From Heracleum sosnowskyi (taxonomy: Eukaryota; Streptophyta; Magnoliopsida; Apiales; Apiaceae), in the NCBI GenBank assembly GCA_030848705.1, contig CM061242.1:129528757-129592756 (forward strand): a DNA stretch of 64,000 nt, in the 5' to 3' direction. Both the position numbers and the translations under genes were made by a program. The notes below the pieces were generated by a model, which worked only from the letters and a program-made list of their open reading frames with translations, did no database searches and had not been told where the DNA came from. Shown here piece by piece: positions 44,101 to 55,145 of this stretch (its first letter is position 1; every line of letters begins with the position of its first letter).

Positions 44101-47100
44101 TGGTTCATCCTCGTACCGGTACCTTGGGGGAAATATCGCAGTATGTGGCTAAAAAAATGTAAACAAAACAAATAAGATACATTGACCTTCAAAGAGTGAG
44201 ACTGCAAATCTAGGAAATTATATTGTTTTGAACTAACTGGATTGAGCAAGGCAGTGTGTGGATAATTATCCACCAGAAGTGTGTTTGAATGATTAAATTG
44301 ATCTTTCCCCCATTTAAGATTCGGCTCATCATTTTCCCATATTTTTCTTAGTTCCTTACAAAGTATATGTGCATCTTTTCGCTGAGTTTTCTCAAGAGAA
44401 AGGAATCCTGTGTCCAAACAGTGGGATACATCCTGTCCAAAAAATTCAGAATATTAAAAGTTGTTCACAACTTGAAAGCTTATAACTTGTACTAAATGTA
44501 AGCATTGTGCTTTCAAGTTTCAGGTACAAAGATACTAGGCAAATGTAAAACTACCTTCCAGAAGAAAATATATTAAATATTCATTATAGAAATATACCTA
44601 AAAGTTGTCATGCAGTAATTTAAATACATGCAAAAAAAAAAAATTAATGCTTGTACACTCTACATGAGCTCTTTGAATTGCTTACCCAAGAAAAAAGCAC
44701 ATTTTTAGCAGCCGTGCCCAAAAAAAGATCAAGATTGGATCGTGCGTTTCTCCTGTGAAATATTCAAAAAGCAATACAATGAGCATAACATTATAAAAAA
44801 AAATGCTATATAAAGTGTCTCAGTGTCATATGTGTGCATTTATATAATATATCCAAAACTAGCTAACAAGTTTATATATTTACCTAGAAGTTGTCATCCA
44901 GAAACCAATATGAAACTTATCAAAGCAAAAGTTAAGAAAGTCATCACAGTATGGCCTTTTAAAAACTGATACAAGACAAAAACAGTAACTTAGTCAGAAG
45001 ATAATTGATCAAATGCAAAGAAATAGTCTAGTCAAAGTCAAACTTTACCTGCTCTATCTCGTAACCAAGAGTCTGCTTTGCACATAGGAGGTTCATACGA
45101 AACAAAATCTGCAAGCAACCCATTGACATCCAGAATAAGAAGCTTCGTTTTACGAAAAACTTCATGATTTCTTCCAAAAGATAAACCTCGAATCCATGGG
45201 GAGCGAGTTCCTATAGTTGTGCCAGCCCTACAACCCCACTGTTGATCCGTCTTCGATGATAAATGAATTGAATCTTTAGTTGTAGATTGTGTATTTTGCT
45301 TATTAGGTTGCTGTGGATGGTGGCCACGAGGATCACTGTTGGCTTTTTCTTTCTCACAGATACTTCTACCTTTTTCAAACGGTTTTATTGAAGAACATGC
45401 AACTGCCTCTAAACTCCGGTTTACTCTTAATTTATCCCAGTTAGAGTGAGAAGAACATGCAATAGACTTTAAACTTCGGCCTACTGGTAGCTTACTCCAG
45501 TTATCCCAGTTCGAGTGTTGCTCATTCTTATTTATCGGTAATTTATCCCATTGAGAATGATGCTCATGGTATTCTGTTGAATCAATTTCTTTAGCAAAAC
45601 TTTGGTCTTCCATAATTTTTTCAGATGACCATTCTTTAGTTGTTGCTTTCTCATGTCGAATTTCTGAAAGAGAAGAAGAATCTTCTTGTTTAGTAGAATC
45701 CTTTCCAATGATTTTCGCATAAAAGCGCCACGAGGGATTTGATTCTGTTATAGGTCGTTGACCATGCGAGTTAAGCTCAACATGTTTTTGGACATTAGGA
45801 GCCAATGATAGTCCTTCTAGATAAGATCGAAGATCCCCCTTAGGTCCTGAAAAGAGACATTCATGCTTAAAACATAAGTGACTCAAAAAACTCATTTCCA
45901 CTTGTTGATTCTTTTCACTACAAAGAGCATGTGTAAATAATATGTCATTTTATAAATTTTTTGAAAAAAGAATTCAATTGGAATAATCCGGAAATATTTC
46001 ATCGTTTCCATCATACAGACAACAATGAGTATTACTAACAAGCAATATGCTAAAACTAGAAGTTACAACAAAAGAAGACCATGTTAAGTACTGCAACAAA
46101 AGGGAGTTTCAAAAATGAAGTTTAATAGGTCAACAATAGTGACTAGGGTGTTCCGAACATGTATATTAGGGCCCAGAAAAAAGAGGTTTCTAAGTTACCA
46201 AGAATATACTAGACAACCAACTAAACATGCCAAAGTATCTCTTAAAGACATAGGTAAATGTGGATATAGACTCCCCACCTCATTTATAATTCTGATCTAG
46301 AAAATTGGATACAAATTAAGAACCGGCAGCTTCTTTTATTCTTTCCTTTTTGAACAATTTGTAAAACAAATTTCATAAGAAGAATTTATGGCTACATAAC
46401 ATTATAGACATATATATATAGAGCCTTTTAGTTCTATAAATATAACGCCAAGCTTTGGTTCGAAATGGCTCTTTGCTCACCTGATGCAACTCCTTCTATT
46501 TTTTTCCGAAAAAACAAAGAAACACAAACTCACCTAGTGAATCATCTTTTAAATTCTTGTACTGGTATGTATGAGGAAAGATTGCCGTGTTCGGCTGAAA
46601 AATAGAAACCCGAAAGATTATAAGACAATAATTAATTGATGATCATTTTCAAAATAGGAAGTACGACAACTATGAAACTGTGTAACTAGTATGTAGCGAA
46701 AGAACAATAAATTGAATTTGATAAAACTTACGGGGTTTTTCAAGCCTTTATATGGTGAATCATCTAACAAGAGGGTGTTCGATTCATTATAGTCTCCAAT
46801 ATTCCATGGAAGACTGGGATCATCTTTTTCCCAGAGTTTCTTTAATTCCTTTAATACTAGAGGTTTATTCTTATTGTCAATGGTGTTGAAACCTGTAAGA
46901 GTACAATGGGACTGATCCTGCACAAGCAATTTTCCATATCTTAGAAACAACGTATTAGATAAGTTAAAAGAACTTGTCTATTTTATACAGTCCACACTTG
47001 ACAAAGTATGTTAGTTTAATCGTGGAAATGAAATATCAACATTGCAATCTAGTATCTCGCTAAGATGTACATGTAACTATGTAAGGCACACTTGAAAGGT

Positions 47101-48388
47101 TTTCCCGTTATGTTTGGGAAATAATTAAAGAAAAATACTTTTGTACCCAATAAGGTATACAGTAACTCATACTTGGTACAAGATAGATATCTAGTCATTA
47201 ACAAAAGAGAGAAAAATATTAACCAACGGAAAAAGGAAACAGTAGAAACAAAGATGTCCTAAAAACAAACTAGAAATGGATGGCTTACCCAACAAAATAC
47301 CAATTTGGACCTATGTTCCCCCATTAGAAGGTCAAGAATTGAATCCACGTTTTTCCTACAGGAACGTTCCACAACATTAAGATACTACAACCTACTAAAA
47401 ATTGAGTTTAAAAAAGATATCGAAGAGTATATTCCAAAATAGGGCTAATAAAACAGATAAGTAATTTCCAAATTAGAACAAGAGAAGAGTGGATGCATAC
47501 TTTGTTCTTGATGACCATATGCCTACATTAAATCTCTCGAAACAAAATTGCAGAAAGTCGTCACAATGAGGCCTTTTGAAAACTGATGAAGTATGATAGT
47601 TAAGTTATAATTTGCAAAACATAAAATCATTGGACCTAATTGGGAAAAAAACTTTAAAACTATGAATGACCTGCTTTCATGCCAATTATGATGTCAGCTT
47701 TATAGTCATCCGTCACATACGAAATAGAAACAACATCTGCGAGAAGTCCATTTAGATCAAGGACAAGAAGTTTTCTTCCAACATCTATTCCCCTCGAAGG
47801 TTTTTCCTCCTTATCATCTTCACTTGTTTCAACAAGAGTTGTTTGTGCATCGTTTTCATCTTTCATGATAGTGTCTTGCTTCTCTTTTGAGATTTGATTC
47901 AAAAGATCGTTAGTAGATGGACTTTCCAAATGCATCTGCTCAACGACAATACATCTACTCTGATGGGCAGAAGAACTACCTATGTCTCTAGAAACATCAT
48001 CACCATCTACCTTAACATCGTTCCTAGAAATTTCAGAAATTGACTTGATAGTTACAACAGGGTCACGCGAAGTATCAATGATGGTTAGTCTATCATCTCC
48101 ACTTCCGCAAATAACTTCATCACTTTTAGAGGCACACGGAATAACGTCCCTCCGCACATTTTCCAAAATACACAAATCTCCACCAGGATGCACTACTTCA
48201 CTATCTCCCTTCAAATCAGTCTCACACACGGACTCCTGACGATTTTCAACACACAAATCCTCTATCAATTTAGAATCACCGTGATCAACATCATCACACA
48301 CCAATGAACTCGTGTTCTCCGTCTTTCTCCTTTTCCCAGCCTGCTCTAAACCAGGTTCAATCTCAAAATCTCTTTCCTTACAACTCAT
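41116..48388 (-). CDS. Triple FCP1/NIF-domain HAD-like protein, 16 exons, 1184 residues
   Basis: Coding exons, 5' to 3': 48388-47671, 47582-47501, 47355-47289, 46917-46732, 46594-46534, 45846-45049, 44965-44884, 44752-44686, 44432-44238, 44148-44085, 43361-42744, 42653-42572, 42460-42394, 42170-41985, 41883-41820, 41333-41116. All introns are GT-AG. The lengths sum to 3555, an exact multiple of three. Three FCP1/NIF-like HAD domains begin at about residues 205, 604 and 946, each with LLxLDxNGLLADxVS, FKRPxCDDFLxFCFxxFxxG, LFxW and LLxDxxPxxxLxNP. The active FCP1 motif is DxDGTL; here the second Asp is Asn in all three, so phosphatase activity is doubtful. The acidic 200-residue N-terminus contains a KRRK patch. 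Linkers are low-complexity. ATG 48388 is chosen since nothing upstream in frame has an ATG. It probably acts in protein binding or regulation; the role is unknown. Confidence 0.9.
42744..45846 (-). repeat. Tandem duplicated five-exon module (copies 2 and 3 of the FCP1 unit)
   Basis: Exons of 82, 67, 186-195 and 61-64 bases recur in the same order and phase three times in the gene (module 1 exons 2-5, module 2 exons 7-10, module 3 exons 12-15), each followed by a long exon. Modules 2 and 3 also share intron sequence: GAGGTGCTGCAC..ATGCATGTCAG near 41395 and 43480, and GATACTAGGCAAATGTAAAA near 42260 and 44530. The repeat distance is about 2.27 kb. The 2/3 duplication is therefore the younger one; module 1 introns are no longer alike. 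Confidence 0.88.
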
Positions 48389-48946
48389 TTTCGACAATTC
48401 GCACCGCGAAAAACAACAAATCACTGCACAGTATACAGTTCAAAAATTCAAATCAATCAATTAAAATACAAAGTTGATACACTCCAAATCAATCAATTAA
48501 GCAAAAACAAGATACAAAGTTGATACAATCAAACAACTAGAGATTCATACAACACCTAAATCACAAGAAACAATAAATGAATTACAACATATAGATACAG
48601 AGATATGTATATATACCTGGAGAGATTGAAATTGAAGCAATTCACTCTGAAGTTATGAACTCTGTGATGCGGCAGGAATGTAAATTAGGGCAATTATACA
48701 TACAGAATACAGAATATAAGATTATATATAACTGCTGATTTCAGTATAAGATAATTTGGTCACACCTATATTGACTTCCGTCCGTCCGTCCGATAACAAT
48801 TCACGGTATAAGTATATACTTACAACAATAAACCATAATATATCCTCATCACTCATGTATATCTTTTTCTTTTTCTTTTTTTCTTTTTCCCTCTTTTTAA
48901 GTATGGTATCATTTTATATTATGGGTATCTCAGGGATATTATATAT

Positions 48947-49085
48947 TACTCCCTTGTCTCAAAAAAAATGACTCCTTTCTTTTTGTACGCGTTTTAATGC
49001 GCTCGGAAGAGGTATTTGTAAATTATAAATGCGTGAAAAAGTCACGAAAAAGTCAGAGAATCATATAAATTGGTACGGAGGTAGT
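48947..49085. mobile_element. Stowaway-like MITE
   Basis: About 139 bases. The left end TACTCCCTTGTCTCAAAAAA and the right end, inverted, TACTACCTCCGTACCAATT resemble the Stowaway TIR (TACTCCCTCCGTCCC) and its TA duplication. Lies about 0.56 kb upstream of the FCP1-like gene start. Confidence 0.65.
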
Positions 49086-49869
49086 ACAATTTTACATATA
49101 TATAAATTTTAATAGTTTATAGAACAAAATCCTGATCATGATATGTATTTAACTTGCAATTGAAGTCTGAAGAGATGCTAAAACAAAACTCACCCCAAAC
49201 TTATAATTTAGGAGAATTTGCTAAATTTTGTTAAAACGTCATTTACGTCCTGAACCAAAATGAGGTATAGTTTTAGAAACTAAAACTAAATTCTCATATT
49301 TGGAGTTTCACTATTAATTCTCATCTTATTAAATAATCATTTTTATCCAATAATCTTTTTTTTAACTTTTATACGAAAATTATTACTTTTAATAAGTTTT
49401 TGGAAAGGGGTGGAGTTCCAATGTGAATGCTTCAATAAGTCTAACTTCAATGTTGCGCAAGTCCAGTAGATCTTCGTGTACTGTTCTGGTACGCTATGCT
49501 ATTGAGTTGAAATTTGGATTAAAAATAAGAGAATGAAAGAGAAAATTTTGAAATTTTCTTTCCTAATAATGTTTAGTTTTGAAAGAGAAAAGATTGAGAG
49601 AAAATATAGAAATTTTATTTCCTAATAATGTTCAGTTTTTGAAAGAGAAACAATTGACCGGGAAAATTTTGCGAGAGTCGCATCCATTTTCAAATTATTT
49701 CCCTTCATATTATTTTTTTTCAAAATTTTCTCTAATCATCGACAAAAATCTGAGAAGATGCAGAAGGAGAGTGTGAAAGATGTTCCAAGCGCTGGACAGA
49801 GATGTTGCATCGATCATCACATGCGTATTAGAGAGCAGAGTAAGACCCATGTATGCTCTTAGTATTAGA

Positions 49870-50550
49870 GTATTATGGATAAGCAAAAAACCGAATTAAA
49901 ATTGAAATCGAACCGAAATTGATAAAAATCGAACCGTAAAAAATCGAAACCGAGTTGTAATCGAACCGATCCGATTAATAAAAATAAAGAAATAAATATA
50001 TTATATATTCTATTAGACCAATTGTTATGAGTAGTGGGAGTAGATTAATAAAGATCCCGACATTCCTTTTAATAATTATACTATTTTGTTCTTGTTTTTG
50101 AAGTTTTAATTTGTAATAGTTGATTAATAAATATAGTTTAGTAAGCTTCTATATCCAAGTGTTTTATATGTTACTTTATTTTTGGATGTGATGATTTTTC
50201 TTGGTTTTCCCGGAAAAACTCTTTACTATACAAAGACTTCATATAGACTCGAAATTGTTGAATTTCTAACATTGTCTTATATACATTTCAAAGAAAATAT
50301 TTTTGAAGATCATGTTAAATTTTCATTATTCTCGGATCATGTTGGACTTAAATAATTTATTATGAAAACTTTGTATGTTTATTTTGGACGAAAAAATAAT
50401 TTGTAACTTTGCAAGCTTAAAAATTCGAAGTCATTTTATTTATTTTGTTATGTTAATTTGAGGCGGTTTTAAAACCAAAACCGAACCAATTATAACCGAT
50501 CCGATCATTTTAAAACCGAAACCGAACCGATCCGACCCGCGCTCCCCTAC
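49870..50550. repeat. Segment with AACCGAACCGA-rich ends
   Basis: Both ends carry runs of (A)AACCGAA(A)CCGAT in the same orientation, with AT-rich DNA between. This word is common in the subterminal parts of some plant DNA transposons, but I cannot define inverted termini or a target duplication here. Confidence 0.4.
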
Positions 50551-51489
50551 TTAGTACAGTAGTAACAGGGAGTAAAGAGTAAAGCTAGCTTCGGGAAGAC
50601 AAAACCTAAAAGAACAAAGGATGCAGTAACAGATTGTTATGGTTCTCAAATTATTATCATGCCCTACTTATTCAACACCTCGATATACAATAAACATTGC
50701 TATGAAATGATCACAAGCTACAAATTACGCAATTTCTCTTGACTTTCTTGCAATAAAATGTATTAGTCTAAAACAGAAACCATTCTGAAGTCTGCAATAA
50801 CAGGAACTCACCATTTACCACGACGATGAAAATAGCATGCCAAAAGGGCGGTATAGATTTTGGGGGAATCATGACTAACAAATTCAAAAGGTTAGTGAGA
50901 TACCACCTACATATGCTTATCACTTGAAGAGTGAACACAAGAGAGATGCCAAACAGAGATGGTAGTCTCCTTTCTCCCTGCAGACCATTGTTACATGTAA
51001 ATTAATGTTTCATATTTAGGAAGCAAGGGGCCTAACCACTTTTTCTTAGTTGCATGTGATTGCAATAAAACATAAACTATACACATCTAGCTCTGTAGAG
51101 GTTATTCGCCACCAAGTGCAACTCCAACCTTCTTCCTAAAAGATAGAAATTTTACAAACTTGTTGGGGCCAATATACAATAGTTGATAGAAGAAGATGAC
51201 TTCTACTCTGGATACAGGAGCTTCCCCGAGTTACAAACAGCCACTATGGCGATTTCTAATATTATATAGAGTGACAAGGAAACAAACGCGAGTCTCTTGT
51301 TATGTAAAGACACAAAGATATTGCTAATTTGGTGTAGGTGGATGGAAGGGGAAAAAGGCGATGACCTGCGCCGCCATCAACCTACTAACCTAGTACTTTC
51401 ATTTGCAACACAATCTAGCTTTTGTCACCAAAGCCAGATACCTTATTATATGTAATACTTGTGCATTTGCCACAACCATCTGATCGGAG

Positions 51490-52706
51490 CTAGTTACTGC
51501 TTTTTGCTCGGATCTCAATACCTTGAATAATGAGACCACTCTTCCAGTGTCCACCTTTAATTTCCATCATACTGATCTCTAGTTCTCTGTTCTCCCCTTC
51601 CTTGTGGAAGTATTGTACCAACTCAATTTCCAGCCAACCATCTTTTCTAGCCTTTGGATATCTGCGATCAACGTCTACAGGAAATGTGATTTGAGGTCGT
51701 GGTTGGTTACCAGCTCTGGTGCTATGAAGCAAACTTAACCGCCTATGTCCCCTGACATAATTTGCTTGCAATCCACCTACAGGGTCCAGAAACACGGTGC
51801 GCTTCATACTTTCTTCCCCAATTAGTCCAACCGAAATTTCTACAGGCTGGTGTTCAAACCCGTAGACTACTACTGCTGGCTTGTAGACAAGATATGTGGT
51901 GTAATCAGTATCCGCAGACAACAAACAAGTGTTTATCTTGCCATGTATCTCAAGCCAACAAACACTTATTAGCTCAATCGCCTTACCAAACCTGTGTTTG
52001 AAAATTACAAGAATGACAATAAATCAACAATCTTAGATCCCTAAAATTTTGAAACAAAACAAAGCTGATGTTTCCACCTTGATTCCCTATCAGAAGTCCA
52101 CCTCCAGTACCTAGGGGTGTCACCCCACACAATAGCGAGTTCCTTGGCAGCTATCATAAAGCATTTTTTCCCAGTCCACTTGTCCAAAGAAAAGCTCTGT
52201 AAAATTTACATGACATATAACATATTCAGCCAAGAACACAGGGGTCAGCTTAATTACAATTTACAAACAAGCAGAAGATCATATACACAACAGGCAAGAA
52301 CAAGAACAGGAACAGGCAAGAACATATGAGAAATTATTAGTAGATCATAGGATATATTGATAACAAACGGAGCATAATAAAAGGTTACCATAACGCCATC
52401 ATCAATGACCAAAGGATGATCACAAAGAAAAAGAAAGAGTGTCTTCATAGGAGAGGAAGCCACAAGTTGATGGATGGTTCCATGAGCTGGAACAGCCCTG
52501 GAAATGAGTTGGCGATAATCAGAAGGGAGAAATCTCTCCCAAACAGCATTAGAATCCGCAATGGAACGGATACTTGGAGCCACCAGTGTGAGCCTACAAG
52601 CATCCAGAGGTGTTGTATGAGCCACCGCATCTGCTACACATCCTTCAGGTAACATGTCGAAGTAATCAATCTTGTTGCCACTTCCTTGTGGTGCTTGGCT
52701 AGCCAT
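51490..52706 (-). CDS. F-box protein of the PP2-B (phloem protein 2-like) family
   Basis: Three coding exons: 52706-52389, 52196-52078 and 51991-51490, with GT-AG introns, totalling 939 bases (312 residues plus stop). Residues about 16-62 form an F-box (MLPEGCVADAVAHTTPLDAC..LVAPSIRS then NAVWERFLPSDY), whose WERFLPSDY ending is typical of PP2-B proteins. Exons 2 and 3 encode the PP2 lectin-like domain: KCFMIAAKELAIVWGDTPRY then YWRW, VCWLEIHGKI, YLVYKPA, and the C-terminal DGWLEIELVQYFHKEG. Family knowledge: such proteins join SCF ubiquitin ligases through SKP1 and bind glycan-type or protein targets, often in stress responses. The intron positions (before SFSLDKWTGKKC, and in ESR/FGKA) match the family's usual three-exon structure. 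Nothing is broken. The exact orthologue (PP2-B10, B11 or B15 type) cannot be set by eye. Confidence 0.95.
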
Positions 52707-55117
52707 TCTTCTCCTTGAGTATATAGATATATCTTTACTTTACTTCTCAGGGTGTGAAGAGTTTAGGGGAAGATGGTGACTCATTGGTGAGATATTTATA
52801 GTGAAACTAGGAGGCGGTAGGATTTGGTTGTCTTGTGACTTGTATGTACGTAAGTTCGGACCGAGTTGCACATCTCTTCACTTTAATAAAAATTTTAACA
52901 ACTTTTCAATAAAAACATTATCTTACTTAAAGTTTAATAAAACATTAATCTTACTTCTAAAGTAAGGTTATGTTTTATTAATTCATTTTATATTAATTAG
53001 AAGAAGAGGGAACTCTTATAAATGAGAAAAGTTGAACTTTTAGTAAGTTTAGGAGATACTAAAATATTTTAGATTACTTTTATCTCCTCTCTTAAATTTT
53101 AATTCGGGAATATAAATTATTTTCAGTAATGTAATAAAAAATATAATGAAAATGTGTTCATAGTATCATTAAAACATTTTATGCACATAAAAGAAAAATA
53201 TGACTAACTACGTTATACAACATTATTTGTAAATGTATAATATGATAAATCTATTTACATAAAAAGCATTAAATTAGAAAAAGGAATTGACTATTATTGT
53301 GAGAACAATACTCATAAAGTATGTATGTAATATTTGGAAAAATTAACACTTTAACTATTCTAATCACTATAAAAATAAATCTACTATATTTTAAGGGACA
53401 ATTTATGATTTATTTAATTTCTCCCACTTTTCATAATTTTTTGTAATAATATGCCGATAATGTTGATTATTAAGGATTATTTTTTGTAAACAAATTAGGG
53501 CACCAATATTAAAAAATAAAATTACATCATACATGCAAGTTAAAGTCTCGAAAAATGCAAGCTTAGAAACGAGGGTTATCACATGGGTTGTGCTCTGTCA
53601 GATTATCCGATAAACATCAAGTTACACCTAGTGTCGACGTAGTCACCAAGATATGTACTCTGAATTACTCTGAATTACACGTAAGGGATGTTCGTGGCAA
53701 CTTTTATATGGACTCTCAATTTTTGTAAATTTTCCTTTCTTTTTAAAATTTTGTAAATTTAGTTTGCAAGGATCAATATTGGATGATTTTGTATTGAATT
53801 TATAGATACAGTGCGTTATAAGTTATAAAGCTGAGTACACAAGGTAAGCCAAACAGGCCTTGTATAGTCTCTTTTGTGTTGTTTATTAGCTCTTCTATTG
53901 GTATCATATTAAAGAATTTAAATCATCTAATTAGCTTATGAAATTCTTTTAGCTTTACTATTAACAATTTGCTATAATTATTATTTAAGATGATAAGTAT
54001 CATTTTGAAAAAAGATAAAGAGTTTAAGTTCAAGGGAGTGAATTCTGATTAGTGTTAGTGTAAAGAAGAAGAGTAGATTGAGTTACAAAATCATTTTTGT
54101 TATTTAATATATGAATGTTTAAGAGAGATATAAAAATAAAAGAATTAGTGAAAAATTAAAACATCTGAGATAGATTTTATTTCAATGAATGAATAAATTC
54201 ATATTGATAATGGATAAGTAACTTGTTAATATGTACTCCTCCTTCTGTTCCAAAAAAACTCTAGTTTTATAAAATTTTAAAGTTAAATTATTTTAACTTT
54301 GACTACTAATTAATAAATTTTGTTAGACACAAAAATTATAAAAAATAAAATATATCATAAGAAAGTAAATTTAATTTATTATCATTTTTAATTTTTAAAT
54401 TTACAAAATTATAAACTAATAATGTATAATTTGTAGTCAAATTCAAACATATTTGACTTTTAGAAATAATATACCATCGTTTATTAGGAACGAAAGAGTT
54501 TACAGTATTTACAAAATTAATTTGGTGTAGTACACAATGGAACTAATTAAATGTCCAAGCTTAAGATGTTTTCAAACATTAATTTTATATATTTTCCCTT
54601 TATCAACATGTTCAAATTTGTTTTGAATCAATAAAACTTTACTCCCACCATTTTATTTTAATTGATATTTAATTTTGGAATATTTATCAAAAATATCACT
54701 TTTTCTAAGTTTTTTTGCGATTTTACCATCTTGTCTAAATATTTATAAAAAAAATTAAAATATTTTACAAAAATACCAACTTTTATAAAATAGTTACAAA
54801 ATAGTTTATGCTACTGCAACATGTTGATATAATTTAGTTGTTGCATTTGATTGATTTGCCCATAAAGTTACTTATGCAAATAGGTTGCATTTGGTTGATT
54901 TGGTAGTAGAACGTGTTTTTGAAAAATATTTATAAAATATGGTATTTTCGCAAAATACTTTTTTTTGAAAAGATATTTTGCAAAAAAAAAATCTGGGTCG
55001 GGTATTTATGAAAAAAAAAAACCCTTGATTTTTTATGACACATATTTAGGTGTTAAAAAATCACACTTATGCATATTTTTTATTCGTGAAATTCATACTA
55101 AATAAAAATTATAAGAA
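52707..55117. other. Intergenic DNA upstream of the F-box gene
   Basis: AT-rich, no gene. It includes the F-box promoter, with a run of microsatellite-free AT-rich sequence, and a probable Stowaway-like MITE at about 54234-54502. Confidence 0.5.
54234..54502. mobile_element. Probable Stowaway-like MITE
   Basis: The left end TACTCCTCCTTCTGTTCCAA and the right end, inverted, TAAACTCTTTCGTTCCTAAT are similar and of Stowaway type (CTCCCTCCGTTCC). Inner arms (TTTGACTACTAATTAATAAA and its rough inverse near 54415) also pair. Boundaries are approximate. Confidence 0.55.
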
Positions 55118-55145
55118 CTAGCTTAAAACCCGTGATCGCACGGAT
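55118..55145 (-). other. Helitron-type 3' terminus (hairpin + CTAG), unit 1
   Basis: Minus strand: a CCGTGC...CACGG hairpin remnant (here CCGTGCGATCACGG), GTTTTAAG, then CTAG with T following. The same end recurs at 56010, 57026 (CTAA) and, mutated, at about 57922. Confidence 0.75.

Larger units (their letters stand above)
48389..51489. other. Intergenic DNA between the FCP1-like and F-box genes
   Basis: Holds the promoter side of the FCP1-like gene (minus) and the 3' flank of the F-box gene. A CAG acceptor-like site 39 bases upstream of the FCP1-like ATG (near 48427) suggests a 5' leader intron. A (CCGT)n run lies near 48779, a Stowaway-like MITE at 48947-49085, and AACCGAACCGA-rich repeats at about 49890-49980 and 50460-50545. 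Confidence 0.5.

Noticed and set aside
47982..48239. 85-codon plus-strand ORF
   Set aside because: Antisense shadow of the first exon of the FCP1-like gene.
48389..48424. Extended N-terminus of the FCP1-like protein (upstream in-frame codons)
   Set aside because: The upstream frame would start at GTG, not ATG. The first ATG is 48388, and a splice-acceptor-like CAG lies just upstream.
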